From Pteria penguin (taxonomy: Eukaryota; Mollusca; Bivalvia; Pterioida; Pteriidae), in NCBI GenBank assembly GCA_035048485.1, contig CM068587.1:24405034-24469033 (forward strand): a stretch of DNA of 64,000 nucleotides, given 5' to 3'. The notes under the pieces were generated by a model. The model saw nothing but the letters and a program-made list of their open reading frames with translations. It searched no databases and was not told the DNA's origin. Position 1 is the stretch's first letter. The number at the start of each line of letters is the position of its first letter. The position numbers and the translations under genes were made by a program. This document shows positions 1 to 11,625 of the stretch, piece by piece.

Positions 1-43
<43 letters not shown>
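1..43. repeat. (TTA)n microsatellite
   Basis: About fourteen TTA/ATT triplets run from the very edge of the window, so the tract may be longer than what is visible. Confidence 0.95.
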
Positions 44-45
<2 letters not shown>

Positions 46-1750
46 GATAATTCCATATAACGGAAAACACAACATGAAAACACAATACAGCACAATTATA
101 CAGTGACAGAGTACCAATGATAAAGGATAATAGATCGGTGTCTCATTTACTCATACTGCAGTTGCTTACAAATATTAGTAGTTAATGTTATATGTAATCA
201 TATATTAAAACTATATATAAAACTTTGAATCAGTATTATATGTAGTTAATTAATTGATAATTTACTTATACTTACGATTTTGGTAATTATACACATATAA
301 ATGTAAATAATATAAATAAATGTTGCAATTATGGACGTAAACAAATAAATGAAATATCTTATATTTAATTCAGGTAAAAAATATAATAACTTATGTTAAT
401 GTATTTACTGCTAATGCTAAGATAAATGATAATATAGATGTATATATGGTATTAATATACATATCCTATCATGCCACTTTTTAAACCATGCTCTTTATGA
501 TATGCCATTTCTTAATTTCTTATAAAATTATCATTTTTCATGTTCAGATGAACCTTTTTCTAAGAAATAATAATATACTTATTATGTAGTTTATTAAAAA
601 CGAGATGAGATTCATTTCTTGGCTTTACAAATATGCAGTATTTTGCCAAAAGTAATATAATGTTTTAAGCTTTATATTTGATAACAGGGTCCGGCGCCAT
701 AAACTGACAAAATACTTAAGTCAAAATTTCAAATCCCTGTTTTCAACAATGAATGAGTAGCTTGGATTTGGATTTTATTGAGTTTTATTCTATCAATAAA
801 TAGAATCAAACCATTCTTCATGACAATGTATTTCAACGGTTGATAAGGGAATGAATTAAAATGAAATAATTGACTAAAGTATATTCTCAGTTTATGGCGG
901 ACCCAGGCCTTTCTAGTATTATGTGAATTAACGAGAAATTCCCGTTATATTACATGAGTTTTCAATCCAGTGTTTCATTAGTTGCCCCCTTACTCTGGCT
1001 CTGATGACAGAAAAAGAAAAGATGTTTGATTGTTTTTGTATTTATGCCACTTGCATTTGATGGTTTTTGTTTTTGTTTTTGGGGTTTTTTTTGCAAGCAA
1101 ATAAATATTTATTGGTACCAAGAAATCTACATAATATTCTATACCAACACCACTGCAGGTTACTGTCTTCAGTACAGTACATTGATTTAATATCATGTAT
1201 CATGTATCATTTCCAACTAAAGTGATTATCTAAATTTAATGCGGATTTACACTAAGATTTATGTTTTGTTGTAAATTTCGTATATGTTAGCAATAAATCG
1301 TAGAAATCTCTGGATCATGATTTGTTTTTAAAAGTTTATTCTATGAGTTTAGATTAACAAGGATAAATAGTGTGTTCTAAGTTTTCTGTTAAATTTGACC
1401 AAGATTTTAAAATGGTATTTCTTAGACTAAGTATTGTTATAATTATTACCGTTATGCTTTTGAATTAAGTCTGTACAAGTAATAAGGCCTTCATTTATAT
1501 TAATTTAATCTGAGACAAAGTGGATTTCACCATTACATAATACTTTACACAGTAATGATTTCCCATCAAATTTTATGTATAGATTGAGTTTTGAAGAAGG
1601 CTCTAAGAAATTGTCATTGAAGTCAACTAGTAATATAATATTGAGTCGATGGAATTCTTTTAAAAACTGGGGGGTTTTTTTCTAGAAGTTAGTCCTTTGC
1701 TGTGTTTTGTAAAATGTCAATATGGTGTATTTAATGTGTTGCTTTATTAC
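44..1750. other. AT-rich stretch without recognisable gene
   Basis: AT-rich non-coding sequence. Short open stretches occur but have no domain, no splice pattern and no biased composition. Nothing further is seen here. Confidence 0.6.
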
Positions 1751-1754
1751 TTTA

Positions 1755-1830
1755 CCTGGCATTTGGTCTCACTTCTGCATTTCAGGGGTCCGTGAATGCC
1801 TATTTTGGTACATTGTTGTTAGTGCCATAG
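1755..1830 (+). repeat. Decayed Penelope-like 3' tail fragment
   Basis: The segment with GGTCTCACTTCTG followed by CAGGGGTCCGTGAATGCC aligns by eye with the distal part of the tail that follows the Penelope-like coding copies elsewhere in this window (compare 63505-63610). No coding sequence precedes it, so it is read as a heavily 5'-truncated insertion. Confidence 0.45.
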
Positions 1831-1904
1831 TCATGTGACAACAGTAACTTTCGTATTTTACATTTACCCACAATTGTTTTCAATTTCATCTTTATTCGTT
1901 GGTA

Positions 1905-2421
1905 AGCGGTTGCACGCTGACTAGCAGGGCGGTGGGAACTATATGACGGGCCTTGTCGAAACCTCGTTCAGAGGAGACATGGTCCTGAACCTCGTCCCCT
2001 CTGACTGTTAGTCGGGACTCCTACAGATCTAGGGTCTTAGCTCGCTTTCAGACTGGCAGAGCACGGTTAATCATGTTGATGTCGCATATATTTTTATATC
2101 ATTATGTGTTTTACAATACCTAACGTGTTTATTTTTTTATGACCTCTCAATATGCGACACCTGTTGACACTTGTTCTTTACATGGAGGATTATTTAGAAA
2201 TTTTTTTATATACATTGACTGTTCTGCTGTTACGGTGAGTGGGAAGGTGGGCCCGTGTTTGACTTTTGTCAAATTAGATGACCGTCCTAAGTCGGTATCG
2301 TAATTGCACTACAATCAAATATTTTTGTAATGTGTTATATGTGCAAGTATATTATTGATATTCATGTATTGTATAGCTCCATGGTGACTTCTGCCACACA
2401 ACTGAGCCAGTAACTCCTTTT
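1905..2421 (+). mobile_element. 3' end of second Penelope-like family (copy 1, plus)
   Basis: The segment begins with the last codons of a reverse transcriptase (CTLTSRAVGTI, stop TGA at 1944-1946) and continues through a 3' untranslated tail ending in AGTAACTCCT followed by a T run. The same tail, with the coding end still attached, lies on the minus strand at 18174-19335; shorter tails occur at 48505 and 58025. Matching 3' ends with variable 5' ends are the usual result of target-primed reverse transcription with 5' truncation. Only about a dozen coding residues survive, so this is a dead fragment. Confidence 0.75.
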
Positions 2422-2424
2422 TTT

Positions 2425-3290
2425 TTTCTTTCATACTGAATGAATTCCTCCGTCAATTATATTGATCCAGCATGTCATCTCTGGCTTAAGGTTGTAGTGT
2501 CATTCTTTTGACGAATTACAAAGTCTGTGTTTTTTAAAACTGTTTTCAGAAATACAAGGATATCAGCATATAAGAGTGGTGAATAGACAACAACGTCTCT
2601 TTGGTGTTTTAAAATGCTTCGATAGTTGTTGAACATAATCAGAAATTTACTTGACTGTGAAAAAAATGATGGTATTATGGACAATGCACAATTTTGTCTG
2701 TCTATTCATTTCCACCGCAACATCTTGGTAAACTTTTTTTCATCAAATCCAACAAGTAGACACTGCTTATATTTGTTATTCTGTTGAAAGCAATATAGAC
2801 AGTATGGAATACTAACAATCCTTGAAACGATATAGCAGTCTTTGTTAATGTTGATCCTTGTTTTATTAATTGTGAGAACAAAGCAAGTAAAAGAGCAAAC
2901 TGTTGTCGTGTAACCATTATTTTCTTTTGGCATTGTATTACAGCCGCTTAATTTTCTTTTTATTTGAGTCCATGACTTGTCCTTTCCTCTTACATAAATT
3001 CCTTGGAGTTATTCCTAAATTCTGACTCAATCACCGAGTCCTGGAATTTTACCCAAACTATGGTTATTCTAACACTTGACTGAGAAATGTGATCCACTTG
3101 GTAAGGCGTACCATTTGTTAGTCCATTTGATGTGCCTTAATTGTGAACAACCATATACTGACCACTGACATTGATAGTAAGTTCATATAAGTATGGTGTT
3201 TGTTATGACAAGTACTGTCCAACATCATGAAGTAACTTTTTTCTTTTTTTTTCAGAAACACTTCCATCTAGAGTCCCTTTATAGGGTGAT
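2425..3290. other. Non-coding stretch
   Basis: AT-rich sequence with short overlapping open stretches on the minus strand at 2475-2933. These lack domains and codon bias. Nothing else is recognised. Confidence 0.5.
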
Positions 3291-3293
3291 GTA

Positions 3294-3446
3294 CATCAGT
3301 GGATTGTGAAAAATAGAGATGGTGTTATTCGTGATATGGATGAAAAAGTGTCAACAAACGACACGGAAAGGCAAAAAAGATGGATGGAGCAATTCTCAAA
3401 ATTATTAAACATGCAAATCACCAAAAAGAACACCAAGAATAGTTAA
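3294..3446 (+). pseudogene. LINE linker fragment (between endonuclease and RT)
   Basis: An open stretch of about 50 codons reads HQWIVKNRDGVIRDMDEK and then RQKRWMEQFSKLLN. This is the pattern seen in many non-LTR retrotransposons just before the reverse transcriptase domain, where a VKDKDG-like strand is followed by an RW-EHF-LLN helix. It ends at TAA 3444-3446. Upstream is a T run followed by CAG, which could be chance. There is no endonuclease or RT domain next to it, so it is a small remnant, perhaps of the same LINE group as 13200-14663. Assignment rests on motif resemblance only. Confidence 0.45.
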
Positions 3447-3449
3447 AGT

Positions 3450-5060
3450 TGCACTAGCTGTCATTTTCCGTATTAAAAACGAAAGCTGTAACTTTTAACC
3501 CTGGAATATCTCCTGAAGTTAAGCCTTTATACGAATTTACAATGTTATATAAGTTCAGTTAGTAGTGGAAAAATCATTAATAGGTAATTAAATAATTACG
3601 ACCTACCCGCACAAAGTCGGTAATTTTTTCTTCACCTGGCATGCTCAGTGTATCAATGACCTCGCCAACTAACGCGAGATTAGGAAACTTTCACTAATAA
3701 CAACAACAATGATGACGAAGACAAAGCTATCAGAGATGAGACGTCCTCGATTAAAGACAGAATTCGATAACATCAGGGATAAAAAAAAGTCTGTGACGAA
3801 ACGTTTTTAGAACAAGATCATCATAGAAGTTGCACTAGAGCGATGGGAACGGGGGAGAGTTGTCAATTTACACAAAATACTTCGCACGAGTCTTTAATGT
3901 TTCCTTTTTTCAATACCACGTCACGAGGCCTTGACATTCCATTGTATTGATTACTTGCATGTTTGTATTATGAAAGCGGTCCGATATTTACTGTCATTAG
4001 GTAGGTAATCTCTTAAAATTAACTGTTGATAATAATGTGTAAAGTGGACGACATGAAAATGCATTTTGTAAAATTCTTTAAAAGAAATTGTTTTAAGAGT
4101 CCGTGTTTGGGGCCCCTCATGTGGGACTACTAATGTGACATAAAGCTTTAAAATGTTCGTTGTATATAGCCAAATTACTATTGACAGTATTACTAATGAC
4201 ATTTTTTCTTTTCTTCTGTGCATTTAGTATGCGCCTATATATCTTTGAGTTTACAAAGCTAGATAAAACATGTTTTTACGAAGATATACTCACCGACACA
4301 CTTTAGTACATAGTTTTCATCGCGTGATTTTCTGACCCGATCTACATACGTGTCAAATGTTGTGTAAATGATGAATGTAACGGATATTTCTCAATTTTTC
4401 CGGTTTATAAAAACGTGTCAATGTCGTCAAAATAGTTGACTTTCGATGTAGTATAACTTTGTTTTGTAGTTTGATTGTATGTAATTTCAGATAATTTAAT
4501 GAAACTTAATATTCTTGTTATTCCAATTTTGACAGCTAATGCAACTTTAAAGTGCAAATTAATAATAGCATTACTCACAAAAAATCTCTGAAGATGAAAT
4601 TTTGAGACCATCAAGCACTTTAGGTAATCAATCCATGACATGCAATTATTAAATCTCAATAGATACAACTTTATATATGAATATATCATTTTGAAGCATC
4701 TTACAAAATAAGGCCTTCTACCGAAAGGATTTTTAAAATAACGTTATTCGGTCCAATAGGGATAATTAAAATTTGTATTGAACCTTATGGGAATTACTAC
4801 ATTTTGTTCATATGTTTTCGCAAAAGACAAGATTTTTGGCAAACCTCGCGGTTAAAATTTCCGTAATATTGTAATTTATCAATATTCATAGACAAAATTG
4901 TTCACCGTCCACTTTACTTTTTTATATTTATGATTAGGCGAGATAACTCCTTTAGGGGAATTCATATCGTACAATCCTAAACTTTACAGTCACACACATC
5001 TAGATCATCTAAGGTGATATGCATTTTACTTTAACAAATAACCATAACAAAATTTTTTTT
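3450..5060. other. Non-coding stretch
   Basis: AT-rich sequence. Two minus-strand open stretches of about 90 codons (3951-4223 and 4405-4689) show no domain and have AT-driven composition. Nothing else is recognised. Confidence 0.5.
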
Positions 5061-5064
5061 GTTG

Positions 5065-5293
5065 ATGTCTTATTTTGTCATTTGAGGCTTGTTATAGATT
5101 GATTACTTTAGATTACGTTAGAGAACTTTCTCGACTTCACGAAGATTTCATTATTGTTCCTGCTGACAAGGCAGCCAACAATTACACATTCGTATGTAAG
5201 GCATATTATATTAAATGTCTTATAAAAGAGCTTGGTCTTCATTTAACGCCTGGTAATCCAACTTACACAGTTACAAATCTGTCTCCTTCAGAG
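5065..5293 (+). pseudogene. Penelope-like element copy A, 5' piece of RT
   Basis: Codons from about 5075 read RELSRLHEDFIIVPADKAAN, then YTFVCKAYY, LGLHLTPGNPTYTVTNLSPSE. This matches, residue by residue with scattered changes, the region just before the RT core of copy B on the opposite strand (DVVRELTFLKEHYIITPADK in about 7700-7800). The reading is cut at 5293 in the middle of the SPSE-VLDNH stretch and resumes at 11626, so the two pieces are one element split by the insertion 5294-11622. Sequence before about 5060 is unrelated, so copy A is 5'-truncated. Confidence 0.85.
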
Positions 5294-6022
5294 TAGTTAG
5301 AGAGCCAGGTGACATTTAATTATAATCTTGAGTACAAAAGGTTTGGGTGCCTAAATCTATCGTAAAGTCCCTAGCAAGAAAGGAAACCGACGTCTTAATT
5401 AAGTTTTTGGTCCTGGGCTTTGGACCCCAAGGTGACCAACATTTGGCCAAAAATCACTTTTAATCATAATTTTGAGTACAACATTCCTTTAAAGTTATCT
5501 TTATTAGTGAAACCCAAATGAAATAAAATGGCACAACTTAAGACGCTAAAATACCTGGCATTATTAATTAAGACGTATACTAATTAATGGCCAATTAACG
5601 ATTTATTCAAACTTTTGAGTACATCCAAAATTCTTGTTGCATATGTTCATGTTAAGCTATCTCACATTATATCCACAACTTAAGACGTGATTTTCCCTGG
5701 GGTTTCTATTTAATAGGGGGGTACTCGGAATCCTGGGGGATCAGGACGATCAAAATGCATTTATCTAAAGTTTGGAGTACATCGATTTTGATTGGAAATA
5801 TTGATGCTATTATACTCCAAAAGAATATAAATGGAATTTTTAAAGATGCAAAAATACCTGGCATTACTAATTAAGACTATATTATACTATTTTATGGCCA
5901 ATTAACGATTTATTCAAACTTTTGAGTACATTCAAAATTCTTGTTGCATATGTTCATGTTAAGCTATCTGACATTATATTCACAACTTAAGACGTGATTT
6001 TCCCTGGGGTTTCTTTTTAAAA
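5294..6022. repeat. Left arm of composite insertion with ~302-bp modules
   Basis: After the terminal ~60 bases and about 200 bases unique to this side, a module containing TACCTGGCATTA, GGCCAATTAACGATTTATTC, TTTTGAGTACAT and TTCCCTGGGGTTTCT occurs once in full (from about 5551) and once in part (from about 5854). The spacing is close to 302 bases. The word GAGTAC preceded by T/G-rich bases recurs several times per module. The second copy is broken near 6022, where the 3' end of copy B begins. Confidence 0.8.
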
Positions 6023-6413
6023 GGGCGGGGAGGGGGATGGTATTAAGAACCTGTACATGCACATATGTACAAATGCATGATGAACATACAATGTAAAGAT
6101 GATGGATAAATCCAAACCACAAATCCAAAAATCATGAAACCATAGGACATACAAAATCAGTGAAAATGAAAAACAAATGGAAAATAACAAAATATGTCTA
6201 CTTGAAGAGCATATGTGAACCCCTGTGATGGAGTGAGATCAGGTGCCCGGGGAGAGTGAGCATCTCCTGCTTGCTAGCAACACCCGTCACATATACCCCG
6301 TAGAAAGAGTCAAATCGTGTGAATTCCATATGTATCTATATATGGAGAAGTCGAAGTAGGTAACCTTCTAGTATAGAAGGTGTCAAATCTGTGTAAAGTA
6401 ATCGGAATCGGTC
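6023..6413 (-). other. 3' untranslated region of copy B
   Basis: Runs from the stop codon of copy B to the point where the ~302-bp module of the outer element resumes. It carries the conserved tail motif described at 6220-6290. Confidence 0.6.
6220..6290 (-). other. Conserved 3' tail motif of copy B
   Basis: On the minus strand this reads GTGACGGGTGTTGC, then AGGAGATGCTCACTC, CCGGGCACCTGATCTCACT and GGGGTTCACATATG. The same block follows copy A at 13036-13130 and occurs without coding sequence at 48690, 56470 and 63505. It is the most conserved part of the 3' untranslated region of this family and a plausible RNA recognition element for the element's own RT; the function is inferred. Confidence 0.75.
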
Positions 6414-9026
6414 TTAGTCCAGAATATCATTTAAAAGTCTGGATAACGAGATATCATATGGAGTAATAAGAGTCTCGTAACGACCGTAGAACTTCCTCAG
6501 TGACGATGCTAGTCTAGCACTTATATAACCTGGTCGAGAAGCTTATCTGAAAGTCGCTTAGCCCTCAGAACAAAGTCATTGTAATTTGAACATGCTCTGA
6601 AAGTACGTATTAACAGAGATATGAATACGCCATATGCGAGCGATGATGGAATGTTGCTACTTATGAAAGGAAAGTTTGTGATAGCGAAATTGAAATTGTC
6701 ACGTTTGTCATAGAGTGAGGTGTTCAATTGACCATTAATGTCGAAAAACAACATAATATCTAAATACTAAGTAGAATGACTAATTTTCATGGTTTCTGTG
6801 ATCTCCAGTTCACTTGGATAGATGAAGCTAAAGTAATCCACGAATGAAGGGAGATTAATTGAAAGCAAATCATCTATATATCTGTAAGTGAAATTGGAAC
6901 CAAGAGCCAATTGTTTCTTTCCTTGCGAAAGCAAAGAATGAATGAATTCGTATGAGTAAAGGAATATGTCAGCCAGAAGCGGAGCACAGTTAGTGCCCAT
7001 TGGAATGCCGACAATTTGTTGAAAAACCTTACCTCCAAACACCACAAAAAATGTTATCGATAAGAAAGTTCAACATCTGAATGACAGCTGTTTCAGTGTA
7101 TTTATTTTTGGAATCAGAATGTTCCCTAACAAAGTAAGTTTTATCGTGGCCTATTACTATATATTTGAATTTGCGGCTTCCGTTTTTACTAGTAAATGCA
7201 TTTTGAATAATTTCCGCTAATCTGTCTTTTAATTTCTGATGAGGGATCGTTGTGTACAGAGTCGAAAAGTCAAAAGACTTGATGGAGTGAATTTTAGTAA
7301 AACTTTTTGATTTTAGATGTTCTAACAACTCTTTTGAATTTTTAAGGATCCACATTTGATTAATTCCACTTCTGGAATATACTGTTTCGCAATATCTATG
7401 AAGGCCAGATTTAATTTCTGATAATATTTTTGTGAGTAGCATCGATACAGATTTTGTGGAACACTTCGAAGAACCAGCGATAAAGCGTTGTTTGTACGGA
7501 GTTTTGTGCATTTTTGGAATACAGTACAAATATGGAAGTTCTAAATTCAATTTAATTGAGTCAATACCAAACGTATTTACGACAGATTTATGATTCTCGA
7601 GTACTTCCGAAACCGAAAAGTTCGTGAGAGTATAAGTAGGATTTCCTGGAGCTGAATTTAATCCTAATTCTTCCACTAGGCTGTCAAAGTAATATTTCTT
7701 ACAAGTAAATGTATAATTATTAGATGCTTTATCTGCTGGTGTAATGATATAATGTTCTTTGAGGAAGGTAAGTTCTCTGACAACATCAGGATCTTTAAAA
7801 ATAGATTCGAATCTGGTGTTTACAGAACCTTGTAATTTTTTAATTTTTGATCTCAGCAGTACTGCAATAGATTTTATCCATTCCGAAAGAGTGTCGACTT
7901 GTACTTCCTCTCTTTTTGCCCATCGTGTGGCATATTCCTCGCAGCAGTTCATAATATTCTCAAAATTTTGGCTCCATGTAAATGATCTGGGTTCTCTGTA
8001 TTTTGGACCTTTAAGTAAAAGTTCTCTTAATTTAGTGTTTTTAACTATATCGAGATCACCAGTAATGACATGGCCACAAGGAGAATATACGAAATTAGAT
8101 GAGGAACATGCACACGGTTGAGAATTGCATGCAGAGTTGCTAAGATCAAGACACTGTAGAAACCCTTTATAATTATAAATTTTGGATGCAACTGATGGCG
8201 TGTAGCTATAGGAAATACATGGCGGATCTTTGTTTTTGAAATATGGAGGTATTTTCTCTAAAACAGACTTATGATTTAAAATTTGGCCGAAATTTAAATA
8301 ATCAATGCCTTTATTTGCAAATTTAATTTTGATGAAAGGGCGATTAGATTTTTCCATAGAAATATCGGACTTGACGGGACGAAAAAGTCTAGCGGTCGAT
8401 ATGTCCATAATAATGCCATCTAGTGTATACTCTGCAGAGCTTATATCAGTAAATATACGGTGTCTGGACGATACGTACAACTCGTGTAATTTTCTGAGTG
8501 AAATAGAATAAAGTTTTGTACGAATGTGATGAAGGCCCAAAGGTTTATTTATAAATGGCAAAAGGGCATCAAAGGAAATATTATGTATTTCAGGTTTGTT
8601 GTATTTGCGTGTACCATGACTTCGATGCCTCCTCTGGCTTTTGTTGAATAAACCGAGTACGTTAACTGATTGACACGCAGGACTAGTGAGATTACCAATA
8701 CTACTAATATTGTCATTGCATCCATAGGGCGAAGCAGTGCCGAGACGTCTTATCCAGTATTCTTCTCTTTTCCGACGAAAAGGAGTGCTCAAATTGGCAT
8801 TGTTTGTGGGGTGATATATTTTTTCTATAATTCTAATTTTCATTGAGAGAATAGAGTGGTCAGGCTGGTTGAAGTGGCGATAGAGTAACTGGTTTCCACC
8901 ACAATTTATTTTGGACCTGTGACCTGATACTCTTGTACGGAGTTGTCCCTTTGTCTCTCCAACATATATTAACCCACAGAGTGAACACTCAATAACACGG
9001 CAAGATGGACAAGATAGACAATTTTT
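6414..9026 (-). pseudogene. Penelope-like element copy B: GIY-YIG plus reverse transcriptase
   Basis: Reading on the minus strand, the frame opens at 9026 with cysteines in CLSCPSC and IECSLC, then a GIY-YIG nuclease start LIYVGETKGQLRTRVSGHR and its closing REEYWIRRLGTASPYGCND (about 8750). A linker of some 300 residues follows, then ADKASNNYTF, LPYLYCIPKMHK, RFIAGSSKCSTK, the first catalytic aspartate in SFDFSTLYTTIPH, then GIPMGTNCAPLLADIFLYSY and the catalytic YRYIDDLL. The C-terminal part (YDKRDNFNFAITNFPF, SSLRKFYGRY) runs to TAA 6414-6416. Breaks: one extra T in a T run near 7045 shifts the frame before GIPMGTN; an in-frame TAG sits at 6767-6769; one missing base near 6530 shifts the frame again. 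The longest intact part is 7029-8843 from the first ATG. GIY-YIG ahead of RT is the order I recall for the Naiad/Chlamys-type Penelope-like elements; most others carry it at the C-terminus. Probably inactive. Confidence 0.85.
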
Positions 9027-9590
9027 CTACCTTTGCATCCAATTTCATTTTGCAAAAATCAAATGCATGCATGCTGTAAATTACATTCAAAGTTAATAAA
9101 AAATTAAATCTAATTGGCAGGTAAAGTAATGGAGATGATTTCCGGTCGATGGTGCCCGATCGGGGCACTTTGCTTCTGTCATAATGAAAGAATAAGAAAC
9201 ATCTCCGACACTGAAAGGTCAGATTTCCGATGGGAGTCGAACTTGATTGACGATGAACCTTATATAATGAGAAAAAACCCACATTGTAAATGAAACCCCT
9301 GTTTTGTGTAATAAAGAGACATCATTGATATGGACTTCAACATTTTGTGAAAGAAGAGGCAAAATATAATTTCATTACTTAATAATCAAAAATTAGCCAA
9401 TGACAAAATATACATCTTCATTAACCAAGCTACTGATTTGCTCTAGCTCATTTGTCTTGGCACCGAATGACAATGCATCTTACAGAGCGCTGGTAGGTTC
9501 ATGACGAAACCGATATGCAAGACATGATTGATTGGATTCCCTATAGTTCAAGAGATGCGACAATCTTGAAACAGAGCTGAAAGGTCGCTT
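9027..9590. other. Unassigned sequence between copy B and Tigger remnant
   Basis: No domain is recognised. It lies between the 5' end of the copy B frame and the first recognisable Tigger codons. A Tigger 5' terminal repeat was looked for here and not found, so the junction between the two elements is somewhere in this stretch. Confidence 0.4.
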
Positions 9591-9599
9591 AGCTAAGGG

Positions 9600-10672
9600 A
9601 GCAGAAGGGAACAAAGAAATCGAAGGACAGAATCACCATCGCCCTCACCGCCAATGCAACTGGAACAACCAAGATCAAGCCGTTCGTCATAGGGAAGGTG
9701 CAGCGACCACGATGCTTCGGAAAGACGTACGACCCTGACACCTACATCACCTATCGTCACAACAAGAAAGCATGGATGACGTCAGACCTGTTCACTGCCT
9801 GGCTGAGGGATTTCGACAAACAGATGAATCGACAAGGACGCTATCCTCCTTATAGACAATGCAGCGAGCCACAACACAGATAAGGAGCAACTGCGCAGTG
9901 TTCGACTCCACTACCTGCCACCCAACACCACTAGCCACATCCAACCGATGGACGCCGGTATCATAAAGACATTCAAGACCTTCTACAGGAAGCAACTGGT
10001 GCGGCATTACATCGACTGTGCAGAGAGGGACGACAAGCAGACCGTCAACGTGCGCCAAGCCCTACGTATGGTTAAAACGGCATGGGACTCAGTTTCATCA
10101 GAGACCATCAACAACTGTTTTAGACATGTGGACATCATCGAACAGTTACGTCAACGCAACCCAGCACCAACACCCACACAGTCAGGCGATGATGATGATG
10201 ACGACGACAACATTCCACTCAGCCGACTCCGAGATGCTGACGACGACCGACCACTCAGTGAACTACGAGATCTTCTACGTCAGCTACCGAGGAATGACAG
10301 CAATCCAGCCATGACTGCCGAGGAGTACCTACGGATTGATGAAACAGTAGAAACTGGACACGCCCTTGACGACGACGACATCTTGTGTTTAGTTAACAGA
10401 GATGATGTGCCAAACGCCACGCAGGATGACGATGAAGACGACGATGAAGATGACGATCCAAACAACGCACGGATGTCACTGTAGGCCAAGCCAAGCAGAT
10501 GACTGCCCAGCTGATTATGTACTTCGAACAGTCAATGGTTCACACGACAGAGGAGGAACGTCGAGAGAATGCGACATTCTTGGATCAACTTTGGGCTATG
10601 ACAGACACACTCCAGAAAAGGACCGCTACAAATAGCCGACAGACTACGATCGCTGACTTTTTCGGAAAATAG
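9600..10672 (+). pseudogene. Tigger/pogo-type DDE transposase remnant
   Basis: The readable part starts near KDRITIALTANATGTTK, then KPFVIGKVQRPRCFG, NKKAWMTSDLF, a second catalytic aspartate in LLIDNAASHN, LHYLPPNTTSHIQPMDAGII, an acidic stretch with runs of D, and a C-terminal QTTIADFFGK before TAG at 10670-10672. The order and motifs fit the DDE_1 domain of Tigger/pogo transposases. The CENP-B-like DNA-binding half and the first catalytic aspartate are missing, and frameshifts occur near 9630, near 9845 and after 10484. The runs of GAT/GAC codons at 10190-10460 give acidic repeats in the protein and have probably expanded by slippage. Dead copy; its 3' terminal repeat is at 11120-11202. 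Confidence 0.85.
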
Positions 10673-11119
10673 GTTTGTATGGTAGAACAGGTACTTTTTT
10701 AATGTTGTCTATGTATTTTTAGGAGGAATAATTTCAGAATATTTTTATATTTAAACCATGTACATTGTATAGATTTATCCGGACAAATTCTTTTCAATAC
10801 TAAATTTTTATAACACAGCAGGACGTTAGATAAACACTCCGATTGCGATAGAAGCGAAATTAGTCAAGCGCGAGGTATATACATAGGCCGCTGTCAACAT
10901 TTAATTAGAGACATCGAGTTGAAAAATCAAGCAGGTTTTAGAAGTTTTACTGAAATGAAAGTGTAATTTACTAAACATGTTAATATACTAAATGCGTAAT
11001 AGATAGAAATTTCTTTGTATACAAATGAAACACATATAAGGAATGTACGTTTATTTGTGTTTTATCGTGTATACACCCCCTCTTTCATCAAGAAATAAGA
11101 TTCTTTAACATCTAATTTA

Positions 11120-11202
11120 CAATGATCCGGTAATCCGGAAAATCCGTTTATCCGGACAAATCGGCCGGGAACAAACGTTTCCGGATTAACGGAACATCAC
11201 TG
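11120..11202 (+). repeat. 3' terminal repeat of Tigger element, TA target site
   Basis: The element ends GGAACATCACTG at 11202 and is followed by TA (11203-11204). Inside are several copies of TCCGGA/CCGGAA words typical of Tigger ends. Beyond the TA, the ~302-bp module of the outer insertion resumes in phase with its other copies, so Tigger landed on a TA inside that module. The matching 5' repeat is absent. Confidence 0.8.
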
Positions 11203-11204
11203 TA

Positions 11205-11622
11205 ATGTCAGATAGCTTAACATGAACATATGCAACAAGAATTTTGGATGTACTCAAAAGTTTGAATAAATCGTTAATTGGCCATTAATTAATATGCGTC
11301 TTAATTAATAATGCCAGGTATTTTAGAGTCTTAAATTCCATTTTTATTCTTTTGGAGTATAATAGCATCCATATTTCCAATCATAATCGATGTACTCCCA
11401 ACTTTAGATAAATGCATTTTGATCGTCCTGATCCCCCCAGGATTCCGAGTACCCCCCTCTTAAATAGAAACCCCAGGGAAATTCACGTCTTAAGTTGTGG
11501 ATATAATGTCAGATAGGTTAACATGAACATATGCAACACGAATTTTGGATGTACTCAAAAGTTAGGCACCCAAACCTTTTGTACTCAAGATTATGATTAA
11601 ATGTCACCTGGCTCTCTAACTA
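11205..11622. repeat. Right arm of composite insertion
   Basis: Reverse complement of the left arm. TACTCAAAAG words near 11251 and 11552 mark a module spacing of about 301 bases, and the last ~60 bases match the left terminus. Unlike the left arm, the module joins the terminal segment directly, without the ~200-base spacer. Confidence 0.8.
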
Positions 11623-11625
11623 GAG

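Larger units (their letters stand above)
5294..11622. mobile_element. 6.33-kb composite insertion with inverted ends splitting copy A
   Basis: The left end starts TAGTTAGAGAGCCAGG and the right end finishes CCTGGCTCTCTAACTA, a perfect inverted match. The outermost ~60 bases match almost base for base. The left flank ends GAG (5291-5293) and the right flank begins GAG (11623-11625); removing the insertion plus one GAG restores the expected reading of the host Penelope-like copy. This defines a 3-bp target site duplication. Cargo is Penelope-like copy B (minus strand) and a truncated Tigger/pogo element (plus strand), which look like later insertions. No transposase that could belong to the outer element is seen, so it is non-autonomous or has lost it. 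Superfamily is not assignable; PIF/Harbinger, CACTA and Academ are examples with 3-bp duplications. Confidence 0.8.

Noticed and set aside
7759..8121. Plus-strand open frame of 120 codons opposite the Penelope-like RT
   Set aside because: A shadow of the real minus-strand frame, without motifs.
9300..9600. 5' terminal repeat of the Tigger element
   Set aside because: No CAGTG...TCCGGA sequence in inverted match to 11120-11202 was found; the element is truncated.
9948..10484. Acidic 178-codon open frame that looks like a separate protein
   Set aside because: Its N-terminal half is plainly the second part of the Tigger DDE domain; the acidic runs come from GAT/GAC slippage within the same pseudogene.
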